In this document: positions 44,800 to 54,438 of the stretch, one piece after another
Numbering within the stretch: the stretch's first letter is position 1
Layout: each line of letters starts with the position of its first letter
NCBI RefSeq assembly: GCF_900109945.1
Contig: NZ_FOBX01000014.1
Span: forward strand, 124,001 to 188,000
From: Bradyrhizobium sp. OK095
GTDB taxonomy: Bacteria > Pseudomonadota > Alphaproteobacteria > Rhizobiales > Xanthobacteraceae
Length of the DNA: 64,000 nt
Direction: 5' to 3'
Notes under the pieces: generated by a model
Database searches by the model: none
What the model was told of the DNA's origin: nothing
What the model saw: the letters and a program-made list of their open reading frames with translations, nothing else
Made by a program: the position numbers and the translations under genes

Positions 44800-46464
44800 A
44801 TGAGCGTTTCAGATAGTGGGCGCGTGCTCTCGCGCGCGGTTCTTGCGATAGCCTCAATCTTCTCTTTGCTGGCTGCCTTGCCCGCGCCGGCGCAGATCGT
44901 CGCGACACCCGTTCCCGGCGATCCCGTCAGCATCGACGTCGGCGCCGTCTCGGGCAAGGTGCTGCCGTCGGGCGTGAAGGCCTATTTCGGCATCCCCTAT
45001 GCCGCGCCGCCGCTCGGCGATCTCCGCTGGCGCGCGCCCGAGAGGGTCGAGGCGTGGAAGGGCACCTATCACGCCGACCGGCTGGCACCGGAGTGCATCC
45101 AGGTGCTGCGCCGGCACAATCTCAATCACTATTTTGGCGAAGAGGCGACCAGCGAGAACTGCCTCTATCTGAACATCTGGGCCAGCTCCGATGCGAGACC
45201 CGAGGCGAAGCTGCCGGTGGTGGTCTGGATCTATGGCGGCGGTTTTACGCTCGGCTCCAGCGGCATGGCGATGTATGACGGCGAGAACGTTGCGAAGAAG
45301 GGCACGATCTTCGTCAGCTTCAACTACCGCGTCGGCATTTTAGGCAATCTCGCCCATCCCGAGCTGACCGCGGAATCGCCGCATCATGCCTCCGGCAATT
45401 ACGGCCTGATGGACCAGGTCGCGGCCCTGCAATGGGTCAAGCGCAACATCGCAGTGTTTGGCGGCGACCCCGACAACGTCACCATCACCGGGCAGTCGGC
45501 CGGCGCCATGTCGGTATCCGCGCTGGAGGCGAGCCCGCTGGCGAAGGGCCTGTTCCATCGCGGTTTTGCGATGAGCCTGAGCATGTTCGACAACCGTTTC
45601 AAATTCCCGGCGCTGCCGGCGGCCGAAAAGATCGGCCTCGAGGTGCAGGCGGCGCTCGGCGCGTCCTCGCTCGCCGAGATGCGGTTGATCCAGTCGGACA
45701 AGATTCTCGCCATTCAGAAGGACTGCCAGCTCGGCTGCGCCGGGACGATCGCGGTGACGCCCGATATCGACGGCTACGTCCTGCCCGACACCGTTCCGAA
45801 CATTTTTGCCACCGGCAAGCAGAACGATGTCGCGACCGTCGCAGGCTTCACCAGCGACGAAAGCTCGAACGACCTGCGTACCGCGGGAACGCTCGATGCC
45901 TATGTTTCCGCTGCGAAAAAACTCTATGGCGACCAGGCCGAGCGCTTCCTCGCGCTTTATCCCGCCAAGACCGACGACGAGGCGAAGGCGATGGGCCTGC
46001 TCGCCGCGCGCGAAGGGCTGGTCGAGATCGGCACGCGCAACTGGGCCGTCGCGCAAGCCAGGAACGGCAAGGCCCCGTTCTACATGTATATGTTCTCGCG
46101 CGTGCACCCGTTTGCGAAAGACGTGCAGTTCTTCGACAGCCCTCAGAAGATCGGCGCCTATCACACTTCTGATGTGCCTTACTGGTTCGGAACGCAGGAC
46201 GCCTTCAACAAATTCCGCACCACACGCAACTGGACCGAGTTCGACCGCGCGCTGTCCGAGCGCATGATGGACACGCTCGTCGCCTTTGCACGCACGGGAA
46301 ATCCGGCCACGCCCGCGACACCGTGGCCGCAATGGGCATCGGATACTCAAAAGTTTGTCGAGTTCGGCGACGATAGCGGCGTGCGTGAGGAGAACCGGGC
46401 GCGGCTGGATTTCCACACGCCGGCGAACGTGACCCCGTCAACGCCGCGCGTCTCGCGGGATTAG
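44800..46464 (+). CDS. Type-B carboxylesterase (exported)
   Basis: A 554-residue carboxylesterase with an N-terminal signal peptide (about residues 1-30, ending APAQ). The catalytic elbow is TGQSAGAMSV, with the Glu around SDESSNDL and a His near PYWFG. It differs from the preceding esterase mainly by its signal sequence, which suggests one works outside the membrane and one inside. Neither substrate is known. Confidence 0.9.
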   Translation: MSVSDSGRVLSRAVLAIASIFSLLAALPAPAQIVATPVPGDPVSIDVGAVSGKVLPSGVKAYFGIPYAAPPLGDLRWRAPERVEAWKGTYHADRLAPECIQVLRRHNLNHYFGEEATSENCLYLNIWASSDARPEAKLPVVVWIYGGGFTLGSSGMAMYDGENVAKKGTIFVSFNYRVGILGNLAHPELTAESPHHASGNYGLMDQVAALQWVKRNIAVFGGDPDNVTITGQSAGAMSVSALEASPLAKGLFHRGFAMSLSMFDNRFKFPALPAAEKIGLEVQAALGASSLAEMRLIQSDKILAIQKDCQLGCAGTIAVTPDIDGYVLPDTVPNIFATGKQNDVATVAGFTSDESSNDLRTAGTLDAYVSAAKKLYGDQAERFLALYPAKTDDEAKAMGLLAAREGLVEIGTRNWAVAQARNGKAPFYMYMFSRVHPFAKDVQFFDSPQKIGAYHTSDVPYWFGTQDAFNKFRTTRNWTEFDRALSERMMDTLVAFARTGNPATPATPWPQWASDTQKFVEFGDDSGVREENRARLDFHTPANVTPSTPRVSRD

Positions 46465-46478
46465 AGGGACGCAAAACC

Positions 46479-47237
46479 TCAATGCGTTTCGTGAAACCGG
46501 CTCAAGAATGCCTTCAGCCGCTCGCTGCGCGGCTGGCGGATGGTCTCTTCCGGCGTGCCGATCTCGGCCATGATGCCGTCGTTCATGAAACCGACGCGGG
46601 TGGAGACGTCGGCGGCGAAGGACATCTCGTGCGTCACCAGCACCATGGTCATGCCTTCCGCGGCAAGGTTGCGGATGACGGACAGGACTTCGCCGACCAG
46701 CTCTGGATCGAGCGCCGAGGTCGGCTCGTCGAACAGCATCATCTCGGGCTTCATCGCGAGCGCGCGCGCGATGGCGACGCGCTGCTTCTGGCCGCCGGAC
46801 AGGCGGCTCGGAAAGGCGTCGGCCTTGTCGGCGAGGCCGACCTTGGCGAGCAGATCGCGCCCAAGTGTGTTGGCTTCGGCTCGCGCCATGCCCTTCACCT
46901 GCACCGGGCCTTCGGTGACGTTGGCGAGCACCGACATGTGCGGGAACAGATTGAAATGCTGGAACACCATGCCGACGCTGCGGCGGAGCAGCGCGAGCTG
47001 CGCATCGCCGGTGGGACGCATGCCCCTGCCGAAGACGAATGTGTGGCTGCCGATCGCAAGCTCACCTTGCTGCGGCATTTCGAGCAGATTCAGGCAACGC
47101 AAAAAGGTCGACTTGCCGGAGCCGGAGGCGCCGATCAAGGTGACGACCTCGCCGCGCTCGACCGAAAGCGAGACGCCCTTGAGCACCTCATGGTCGCCGA
47201 ACGCCTTGTGGATGTTGCTTGCGACCAGCGCGCTCAT
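46479..47237 (-). CDS. Amino-acid ABC transporter ATPase
   Basis: A 252-residue GlnQ-type ATPase. Walker A (GASGSGKST), signature (LSGGQKQRVAIARA) and Walker B (MMLFDEPTSALD) are present. It shares a transcript with the adjacent permease (4-base overlap) and the binding protein. The operon is read away from the divergent hydroxyacid-dehydrogenase cluster. Confidence 0.92.
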   Translation of the reverse strand: MSALVASNIHKAFGDHEVLKGVSLSVERGEVVTLIGASGSGKSTFLRCLNLLEMPQQGELAIGSHTFVFGRGMRPTGDAQLALLRRSVGMVFQHFNLFPHMSVLANVTEGPVQVKGMARAEANTLGRDLLAKVGLADKADAFPSRLSGGQKQRVAIARALAMKPEMMLFDEPTSALDPELVGEVLSVIRNLAAEGMTMVLVTHEMSFAADVSTRVGFMNDGIMAEIGTPEETIRQPRSERLKAFLSRFHETH

Positions 47238-47896
47238 CGATGCGCTCCCATCCGCTGCTCGATCTGGTCGGCAACCAGGGTCAGCGGGAACAGCACGACG
47301 AAATAGAGCACGGCGATGGTGGTGTAGACTTCGAGCGGCTTGTAGCTAGTCGCTGTGATCACCGAGCCCTGATAGAGCAGGTCGCCGACCGCGACCACCG
47401 ACACTAGCGAGGTGTTTTTCAGCTGCATGATGGTCTGGTTGATGAAGGAGGGGATCATCACCTGGGTTGCCTGTGGCAGCACAATGCGGCGGAAGATCTT
47501 TCCACGCCGCATGCCGATGGCGCGCCCGGCTTCCCACTGGCCGACGTCGACGGCCTCGATGCCGCCGCGGAGGATTTCCGCATAGAACGAGCCGGCATAA
47601 AGCGACAGCGCGACGAAGCAGGCCATCGCCGGCGACATGTCGACACCGATCAGGACGGGCAGGGCGTAGTACATCCAGACCAGCTGCACCAGCAGCGGCG
47701 TGCAGCGGAAGATCTCGATGTAGAGACGCAGCGGCACCGAGACCCAGCGCGGCGCCGTCGTACGCAAGATGCCGACGATCAGTCCGATCAAGAGGCCCGC
47801 GGTCACCGTGGTCACCGTGTAGAACAAGGTGACCAGGAGCCCTTGCCAGATCAGGCCCCAATACGGCTTGAGCGCCGCGAACTCCCAGACATACAT
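47234..47896 (-). CDS. Amino-acid ABC transporter permease
   Basis: A 220-residue polar amino acid-type permease. The early segment LLVTLFYTVTTVTAGLLIG and the EAA loop (AGRAIGMRRGKIFRRIVLPQAT) are characteristic. About five membrane segments are visible. One permease gene appears here, so the transporter probably forms a homodimer. Confidence 0.9.
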   Translation of the reverse strand: MYVWEFAALKPYWGLIWQGLLVTLFYTVTTVTAGLLIGLIVGILRTTAPRWVSVPLRLYIEIFRCTPLLVQLVWMYYALPVLIGVDMSPAMACFVALSLYAGSFYAEILRGGIEAVDVGQWEAGRAIGMRRGKIFRRIVLPQATQVMIPSFINQTIMQLKNTSLVSVVAVGDLLYQGSVITATSYKPLEVYTTIAVLYFVVLFPLTLVADQIEQRMGAHR

Positions 47897-47909
47897 CGTC
47901 GAACGGCCG

Positions 47910-48746
47910 TCAGAACTGCACTTCGGGCGGGAGATCGTCGGCAGTGAGGCCGACGGCCTCGAAGCCTTTCAGCATCCATTCGCGGGTCTGGCCCATCGCG
48001 CGGTTGTAATCGGCCCAGGCGCTGAGGAAGTCCTTGTAGCGGCGATCGCTCTCGGCGCGGATGCCCATGTTGGTCGGCAGCGTCAGCAGCGGCCGCGGGA
48101 TCGAGAGTTCGCCGAGGTTCGGATTCTTCTTCAGGGTCGAAACCGAGAGCACTGCCAGCGAGACGTTGCAATCGGCGCGGCCGGTTGCGACCGCAAGGAT
48201 CGCCTCGTCGCGGTTCTTGAAGCCGAGGATGGTCGCCTTCGGGCAATAGCGGCGCGCGATGGTCTCGTGCGTCGAGCCGATGTCGACGGCAATCTTGACC
48301 TCGGGCTTGTTGAGATCGGCCCAGCTCGAGGGCTTGGCAAAGCCCTTCTTGGTGATGACGGTGAAGGAGTGCACCAGGATCGGCGTCGAGAAGTCGATCA
48401 CCAGCGCGCGCTCCGGCGTCGGGTTCACGGCGAAGGCGAGGTCGACCTTGTCGGCCTGGAGGTCGAGGATCTGGTTGCCCCAGGTCGATTCCAGCGTCTC
48501 GACCTTGGCGCCGAGCTTGCCAGCGATGTCCTTGGCCATGTCGATGCAGGCGCCCGACCATTCGTTGGTGGCGAGATCCTTGTGGAAGTAGGGCTCCTGC
48601 CCGACGATGACGGCGACGCGGAGCACGCCATTCTTCTTGATGCGGTCGAGCGTGGTGGCCGGCGCGTCGGCCTTGGCCGAGCTGCTCACTGCGGCAATCG
48701 CTGCGCCCGCGAGCGCCACTTTGGTGAGAGCATCCCTGCGATTCAT
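47910..48746 (-). CDS. Amino-acid ABC transporter substrate-binding protein
   Basis: A 278-residue extracellular solute-binding protein family 3 member. A signal peptide (about 1-26, MNRRDALTKVALAGAAIAAVSSSAKA) is followed by LDRIKKNGVLRVAVIVGQEPY, the typical family-3 start. The motif DLQADKVDLAFA is also present. It is first in the minus-strand transporter operon and divergent from the hydroxyacid dehydrogenase. Confidence 0.9.
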   Translation of the reverse strand: MNRRDALTKVALAGAAIAAVSSSAKADAPATTLDRIKKNGVLRVAVIVGQEPYFHKDLATNEWSGACIDMAKDIAGKLGAKVETLESTWGNQILDLQADKVDLAFAVNPTPERALVIDFSTPILVHSFTVITKKGFAKPSSWADLNKPEVKIAVDIGSTHETIARRYCPKATILGFKNRDEAILAVATGRADCNVSLAVLSVSTLKKNPNLGELSIPRPLLTLPTNMGIRAESDRRYKDFLSAWADYNRAMGQTREWMLKGFEAVGLTADDLPPEVQF

Positions 48747-48800
48747 GGTCTCTGTCTCCCTGGAATTTCGGTCGAATCGTCTCCGGTCACTGGATTATTT

Positions 48801-48961
48801 CTGTATTCAGGATAAAATTCAATACGGTATTTAGAGTTGCTGACCGTTTGAGCGGCAAGGCAGAAATGAGCCCAATATCTTGGCAGGATTGCGCAAAATT
48901 CCTGATAGCCGGCGATTGCAAATCGCATTCAAATCTGAATACAAGACTGAACGCAATACAG
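48801..48961. promoter_or_regulatory. Cluster of related palindromes between divergent operons
   Basis: CTGTATTCAG (48801-48810), AATACGGTATT (48821-48831), CTGAATACAA (48935-48944) and CAATACAG (48954-48961) share the core GTATT/AATAC. They lie close to both the ABC transporter start and the dehydrogenase start. FCD-type GntR regulators often bind TTGTATACAA-like sites, so the GntR regulator at 55284 is a candidate binder. Confidence 0.5.
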
Positions 48962-48983
48962 AGATGAGCTGAAGGAGAGGCCT

Positions 48984-49901
48984 GTGCGCGCCCTATTCGT
49001 CGATGCGAACGACACCCTGGCGGCGGTGACCGACAAGCTGCTGGCCGCACAGAAGCTGCCTGTCAGCATCAACCGTAATCCCTCGATCAAGCCCGACGAT
49101 CTCCCCGGCCTGCTCGGCGATGCCGAGATCATGATCGTCGACCACACCGCGGTGCCAGCCGCGATTACTGAGAAGTGCGCGAAGCTGAAGCATGTCGTCT
49201 TCCTCGGCACCGGCGCGCGCAGCTACATGAATCCGGAAGAACTGGCCGAGCGCGGCATCTCCGTCCACACCATCAAGGGTTATGGCGACACGGCCGTGGC
49301 CGAATGCGCGATCGCGCTGATGTGGGCGTCCGCCAAGAGTTTTGGCGAGATGGATCGCGGCATGCGGGAGGGCAATTGGCTGCGCCGGGACGCGGTTCAG
49401 CTCACCGGCAAGACGCTCGGCCTGATCGGTTTTGGCGGCATCGCCGCGGAAACCGCGCGCATGGCGGCAGGCTGCGGCATGAAGGTGATCGCCTGGAACA
49501 GGACGCCGAAGACCCACCCGGGCGTCGAGTTCGTGTCGCTGGAAAAGCTGCTGGCCGAGAGCCACGTTATCTCGCTGCATCTGCTGCTTAACGACGAGAC
49601 CAAGGGCTTTCTCTCGCGTGAGCGCATCGCGCAGATGCGCAAGGGCAGCATTTTGATCAACACCGCACGCGGCGCCGTCGTCGACGAGGATGCGATGTTA
49701 GAGGCGCTCCGCTCCGGTCACATCGCCCATGCCGGCCTCGACGTTTTCACCGTCGAGCCGCTCCCGGCGGGGCATGCTCTCACAAAGCTGCCGAACGTGA
49801 CGCTGTCGGCGCATTCGGCGTTCCGCACGCCGGAAGCCAGCGACAACCTCATCGGCGCGGCGCTCGATCACTGCCGCCGCATCATCGCCACCGGCAAGTA
49901 A
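48984..49901 (+). CDS. D-2-hydroxyacid dehydrogenase family protein
   Basis: A 305-residue NAD-dependent dehydrogenase. The nucleotide loop is LGLIGFGGIA (about residue 145). The catalytic Arg is in NTARGAVVDE, and Glu and His candidates are in VFTVEPLP and SAHSAF. It probably interconverts a 2-hydroxyacid and a 2-oxoacid. The start is a GTG after GAAGGAGAGG. It leads the plus-strand cluster. Confidence 0.88.
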   Translation: MRALFVDANDTLAAVTDKLLAAQKLPVSINRNPSIKPDDLPGLLGDAEIMIVDHTAVPAAITEKCAKLKHVVFLGTGARSYMNPEELAERGISVHTIKGYGDTAVAECAIALMWASAKSFGEMDRGMREGNWLRRDAVQLTGKTLGLIGFGGIAAETARMAAGCGMKVIAWNRTPKTHPGVEFVSLEKLLAESHVISLHLLLNDETKGFLSRERIAQMRKGSILINTARGAVVDEDAMLEALRSGHIAHAGLDVFTVEPLPAGHALTKLPNVTLSAHSAFRTPEASDNLIGAALDHCRRIIATGK

Positions 49902-49912
49902 GAGGACATCCC

Positions 49913-50266
49913 ATGTCGGATATCACCCGCATCGACCAGAACGCCCGCCGCAGCCGCGCCACCGTGTTCGGTGATCTCGTTTTCCTTGCCGGCCAAGTAG
50001 CTGATACCAAGACCGCCGACATCACCCAGCAGACAAAAGAGGCGCTGGCGAAGGTCGACGACATGCTGGCGCGCGCCGGCACCGACAAGTCGCGCCTGCT
50101 CAGCGTGCAGGTCTGGCTCAAAACCATGGACGATTTCGACGCCATGAACGCGGTCTATGATGCCTGGGTCGTGCCGGGCAACGCGCCGACGCGTGCCTGC
50201 GGCAAGGTCGAGCTTGCCGATCCCGCCTTCCGCATCGAAGTGATCGCGATCGCCGCGCGCAGTTAA
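49913..50266 (+). CDS. RidA-family reactive imine deaminase
   Basis: A 117-residue RidA-like protein. The segment AGQVADTKTADITQQTKEAL and the conserved Arg in PTRACGKVELA match the family, which hydrolyses imines or enamines released by amino-acid enzymes. Its place between a dehydrogenase and an aminotransferase fits this. It starts 11 bases after the previous stop. Confidence 0.88.
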   Translation: MSDITRIDQNARRSRATVFGDLVFLAGQVADTKTADITQQTKEALAKVDDMLARAGTDKSRLLSVQVWLKTMDDFDAMNAVYDAWVVPGNAPTRACGKVELADPAFRIEVIAIAARS

Positions 50267-50275
50267 GGCTCGGCC

Positions 50276-51502
50276 GTGACTGTCAGGGCACCCGCATCGA
50301 TCTTCCGTCCCGCACAGCGCATCAGCGCGATTGGCGTCTCCGAGATATTGAAGATCGGCGCGGTCGCGCAGCGGCTCAAGCGCGAAGGGCGGCCGGTGAT
50401 CGTGCTGGGCGCAGGCGAGCCTGATTTCGACACGCCTGAGCATGCCAAGGACGCCGCCGAGCGCGCCATCCGCGCCGGCCAGACCAAATACACTATTTTG
50501 GACGGCACGCCGGAATTGAAGGCGGCCATCGCCGACAAATTCCGCCGCGAGAACGATCTCGTCTATGCCGCCGACGAGATCACCGCGGGCGCCGGCGCCA
50601 AGCAGGTGATCCACAACGCCTTCATGGCAACGTTGAGCCCGGGCGACGAGGTCATCCTCGCCGCGCCCTACTGGACCAGCTACGCCGACATGGTGCGCAT
50701 CGCCGATGGCACGCCGGTCGACGTGCTCTGCCGCGAGGACAATGGTTTTCGTTTGGATGCCGCCGATCTCGAACGCGCGATCACGCCGAAGACGCGCTGG
50801 TTGCTGCTGAACTCGCCGTCCAATCCGACGGGCGCTGCCTATTCGGCCGCGCAGCTTCGCCCGATCCTGGACGTGCTCAAGCGCCACCCGCATGTCTGGC
50901 TGATGGCCGACGACATCTACGAGCACCTGATCTACGACGGCATGCCGTTCGTGACAGCGGCGGCGCTCGAGCCGAGCCTGAAACCGCGCACGCTGACGGT
51001 CAACGGGGTCTCAAAAGCCTATGCCATGACCGGCTGGCGCGTCGGCTATGGCGGCGGTCCGCGCGAGCTGATCGCGGCGATGGCCGTGGTGCAGAGCCAG
51101 AGCACGACCAATCCGTGTTCGGTGAGCCAGGCCGCCGCGATTGCCGCGCTGACCGGCCCGCAAGACGTCCTGGTCGAGCGCCGCGCCGCGTTCCAGCGCC
51201 GCCGCGACATCGTGGTCGATGCGTTCAACGCCATCGACGGCGTTACCTGCCGCCGGCCCGAGGGCGCGTTCTATACCTATGCCAGTTGTGCCGGCCTGAT
51301 CGGCCGCCGCACGCCTGACGCCACCACCATCGACAGCGACGCAGCGTTCTGCCGCTTTCTGCTGGAGAGGCATGACGTGGCCGTGGTGCCGGGCAGCTGT
51401 TTCGGCCTTGCACCTTATTTCCGGCTGTCCTACGCCACCTCGGAACAAAATCTGCGCGAAGCCGTGATGCGCATCGCCAAAGCCTGCAGGGAGCTGTCAT
51501 GA
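50276..51502 (+). CDS. Class I/II pyridoxal-phosphate aminotransferase
   Basis: A 408-residue fold-type I aminotransferase related to aspartate aminotransferase. The PLP Lys is in NGVSKAYAMTGWRVGY, and LLLNSPSNPTGAAYS is typical. The amino donor and acceptor are unknown. A GTG start is used since it is the only suitable start near the RidA stop. It overlaps the next gene by 4 bases. Confidence 0.9.
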   Translation: MTVRAPASIFRPAQRISAIGVSEILKIGAVAQRLKREGRPVIVLGAGEPDFDTPEHAKDAAERAIRAGQTKYTILDGTPELKAAIADKFRRENDLVYAADEITAGAGAKQVIHNAFMATLSPGDEVILAAPYWTSYADMVRIADGTPVDVLCREDNGFRLDAADLERAITPKTRWLLLNSPSNPTGAAYSAAQLRPILDVLKRHPHVWLMADDIYEHLIYDGMPFVTAAALEPSLKPRTLTVNGVSKAYAMTGWRVGYGGGPRELIAAMAVVQSQSTTNPCSVSQAAAIAALTGPQDVLVERRAAFQRRRDIVVDAFNAIDGVTCRRPEGAFYTYASCAGLIGRRTPDATTIDSDAAFCRFLLERHDVAVVPGSCFGLAPYFRLSYATSEQNLREAVMRIAKACRELS

Positions 51503-53160
51503 CCATTCGCAACACACGCACCGGGGGCCAGATCCTGATCGATCAGCTGGTCGCCCAGGGCGTCGACCGCGTGACCTGCGTGCCCGGCGAGAGCTATCTC
51601 GCCGCGCTCGACGCGCTGCACGACAGCCCGATCGACGTCGTGATCTGCCGCGCCGAAGGCGGCGCTGCGATGATGGCGGAAGCCTATGGCAAGCTCACCG
51701 GGCGCCCCGGAATCTGCTTCGTCACCCGCGGCCCCGGCGCCACCAATGCCAGCCACGGTGTCCACATCGCGATGCAGGATTCGACCCCGATGATCCTGTT
51801 CGTCGGCCAGGTCGACACCGGCATGCTTGAGCGCGAGGCGTTCCAGGAGCTCGACTACAAGGCAGTGTTCGGCACCATGGCGAAATGGGCGGTCGAGATC
51901 GATCGCCCGGATCGCATTCCGGAGCTGGTCGCCCGCGCCTTCCGCGTCGCCATGCAAGGTCGCCCCGGCCCGGTTGTGATTTCGCTGCCGGAGAACATGC
52001 TGACCGAGACCGCCGCTGTTGCGGACGCCATGCGCATCGAGCCGGCGGTAAGCTGGCCGGCGCCTTCCGACATTGAGCGCGTCGGTGCGATGCTCGCGAG
52101 CGCCAAGGCGCCGCTCGTCATCCTCGGTGGCTCGCGCTGGACCGATGAAGCCACCAAGAGCATCGCGCGCTTTGCCGAGCGCTTCGACCTGCCGGTCGCG
52201 ACTTCGTTCCGCCGGGCGTCGCTGATCGATGCCGACCATTCGCATTATGCCGGTGACCTCGGCATCGGGCCGGCCCCCGGCCTGAAGGCGCGCATCGACA
52301 ACGCCGATGTCATTCTGCTCATCGGCGGCCGCATGTCGGAGATGCCGTCCTCGTCCTACACGCTGTTCGATATTCCAACGCCGAAGCAGAAGCTGATTCA
52401 TGTGCATCCGGGCTCCGAAGAGCTCGGCCGTGTCTACCAGCCCGAGCTTGCGATCCAGGCAACGCCCGCCGCGTTCGCCGCCGCCGTCGAGACGCTGAAG
52501 CCTTCAGGCGCGGTTGCCTGGAAGGGCGAGGCCGCCAAGGCGCACGCCGATTACCTCGCCTGGACCGACAAGGCGCGCGAGCTGCCCGGCACCTTCCAGT
52601 ACGGTCAGGTCATGACCTGGCTGCGCGACCGTCTGCCGAAGGACGCGATCGTCTGCAACGGCGCCGGCAATTATGCCGGCTGGATCCATCGCCATCACCG
52701 CTTCCACAGCTTTGCCACCCAGCTCGCGCCGACCTCGGGCTCGATGGGCTATGGCGTGCCGGCAGCGGTGCTGGCGAAGCGGCAATATCCGGATCGTACC
52801 GTCGTCGCCTTCGCCGGCGATGGCTGCTTCCTGATGAACGGCCAGGAGTTCGCGACGGCCGTGCAATACGACGTGCCGCTGGTCGTCATCGTCGTCGACA
52901 ATTCGCAATACGGCACCATCCGTATGCACCAGGAGCGCGACTATCCCGGCCGCGTCGTCGGCACTCAGCTCAAGAACCCTGATTTCGCGATGTATGCAAA
53001 AGCGTTCGGCGGTCATGGTGAGCGCGTCGAGCGCACCGAAGAGTTCGCGCCGGCGTTTGAGCGCGCGCTCGCTTCGGGCAAGCCGTCGATCCTCCACTGC
53101 ATCATCGATCCGCGTGCGATGTCGGTCGGCAAGGATTTTACGCCCGTGGTGAAGGCGTAG
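51499..53160 (+). CDS. Thiamine-pyrophosphate enzyme, acetolactate synthase-like
   Basis: A 553-residue three-domain TPP enzyme. The N-terminal catalytic Glu is in CRAEGGAAMMAEAYG, and the C-terminal cofactor motif is GDGCFLMNGQEFATAV ending VDNSQYGTI. It could be a 2-oxoacid decarboxylase, carboligase or lyase. The neighbouring genes create and remove 2-oxoacids, so this gene probably consumes one. It overlaps the aminotransferase stop. Confidence 0.9.
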   Translation: MTIRNTRTGGQILIDQLVAQGVDRVTCVPGESYLAALDALHDSPIDVVICRAEGGAAMMAEAYGKLTGRPGICFVTRGPGATNASHGVHIAMQDSTPMILFVGQVDTGMLEREAFQELDYKAVFGTMAKWAVEIDRPDRIPELVARAFRVAMQGRPGPVVISLPENMLTETAAVADAMRIEPAVSWPAPSDIERVGAMLASAKAPLVILGGSRWTDEATKSIARFAERFDLPVATSFRRASLIDADHSHYAGDLGIGPAPGLKARIDNADVILLIGGRMSEMPSSSYTLFDIPTPKQKLIHVHPGSEELGRVYQPELAIQATPAAFAAAVETLKPSGAVAWKGEAAKAHADYLAWTDKARELPGTFQYGQVMTWLRDRLPKDAIVCNGAGNYAGWIHRHHRFHSFATQLAPTSGSMGYGVPAAVLAKRQYPDRTVVAFAGDGCFLMNGQEFATAVQYDVPLVVIVVDNSQYGTIRMHQERDYPGRVVGTQLKNPDFAMYAKAFGGHGERVERTEEFAPAFERALASGKPSILHCIIDPRAMSVGKDFTPVVKA

Positions 53161-53163
53161 CCC

Positions 53164-54429
53164 ATGTCTGAGGGCCGCCACGTCGCCATCATTGGAGCCG
53201 GCGCGGTCGGCGTGATCAGCGCCATCGAGGCGCTGCGTGAGGGTCATCGCGTCACGCTGATCGATCCCGGCGAGCCCGGTGGCGAACAGGCGGCGAGCTA
53301 CGGCAATGCCGGCTGGCTCTCCTCGCATTCTGTGATCCCGCCGGCCGAGCCGGGCATCTGGAAGAAGGTGCCTGGCTATCTCCTGGACCCGCTCGGGCCG
53401 CTCGCGATCCGCTGGTCTTACTTGCCGAAGGCACTGCCCTGGCTGATCAAGTACCTGCTGTCAGGTTGGACCGAAGCACGCGTCGAGAAGACGGCCTTTG
53501 CGCTGCGTGACCTCCTGAAGGACGCGCCGCTGCTGCATCGGAAGCTTGCTGAAGAAGCCGGCGTCCCCGAACTGGTCGAGCGCAACGGCGTGATGCACGT
53601 CTTTCCGTCGCGCGGCAACTTTGACAACGATCTCGGCTGGCGCCTGCGCAAGAAGGTCGGCGTCGAATGGCTGGAGCTCAATGCCGACGAAATGCGTCAG
53701 CGCGAGCCGGATCTGCATCCGCGTTACACGTTTGGCGTGGTGGTGGAGGAGGCCGGACGCTGCCGTGATCCCGGCGCTTACGTTGCCGCCCTGGCCCAGC
53801 ATGCGTTGGCGAACGGTGCCAAGCTGGTCCATGCCAAGGCGACCGGTCTGAAACTCTCCGGCAACAAGCTCGTCGCTGTCCTCACCGAGACCGGCGAGAT
53901 TCCTTGTGACGCGGCAGTGGTCGCAGCCGGCGCGCATTCAAAGCGGCTTACCGCATCGGTCGGCGATCCCTTGCCGCTCGAAACCGAGCGCGGCTATCAC
54001 GTCATGATCGAGAACCCGGAATCCGGTCCGCGCAGCTCGATGATGGCGTCCGACGCCAAAATGGTGGTGAACTGGACCGATAAGGGCCTGCGCGCCGCCG
54101 GCACAGTTGAGATCGCCGGCCTCAAGGCGGCGCCGAACTGGAAGCGCGCCGAGATTTTGCGCAACAATCTTCTCAGCATGTTTCCAAAGCTGCCGAAGGA
54201 TATCCCGGCCTCGCGGATCAAGACATGGTTCGGACATCGGCCGAGCATGCCTGATGGCCTTCCCTGCATCGGACATGCGCGCGTCTCGCGCGATATCGTC
54301 TACGCCTTCGGCCACGGCCATGTCGGCCTGGTCGGCTCGGCCCGCACCGGCCGTCTCGTCGCCCAGCTCCTGAGCGGCAAGCAGCCCGAGATTCCGCTTG
54401 CGCCGTTCGCGCCCACTCGCTTCCTCTGA
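53164..54429 (+). CDS. FAD-dependent D-amino-acid dehydrogenase-like (DadA)
   Basis: A 421-residue DadA-type flavoprotein. The FAD loop is HVAIIGAGAVGVISAIEALREGHRVTLID. The C-terminal FAD segment (YAFGHGHVGLVGSARTGRLVAQLLSG) matches the D-amino acid dehydrogenase group. It would oxidise a D-amino acid to an imine, then a 2-oxoacid, feeding RidA and the TPP enzyme. It starts 3 bases after the previous stop. Confidence 0.88.
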   Translation: MSEGRHVAIIGAGAVGVISAIEALREGHRVTLIDPGEPGGEQAASYGNAGWLSSHSVIPPAEPGIWKKVPGYLLDPLGPLAIRWSYLPKALPWLIKYLLSGWTEARVEKTAFALRDLLKDAPLLHRKLAEEAGVPELVERNGVMHVFPSRGNFDNDLGWRLRKKVGVEWLELNADEMRQREPDLHPRYTFGVVVEEAGRCRDPGAYVAALAQHALANGAKLVHAKATGLKLSGNKLVAVLTETGEIPCDAAVVAAGAHSKRLTASVGDPLPLETERGYHVMIENPESGPRSSMMASDAKMVVNWTDKGLRAAGTVEIAGLKAAPNWKRAEILRNNLLSMFPKLPKDIPASRIKTWFGHRPSMPDGLPCIGHARVSRDIVYAFGHGHVGLVGSARTGRLVAQLLSGKQPEIPLAPFAPTRFL

Positions 54430-54438
54430 GATCGCACC

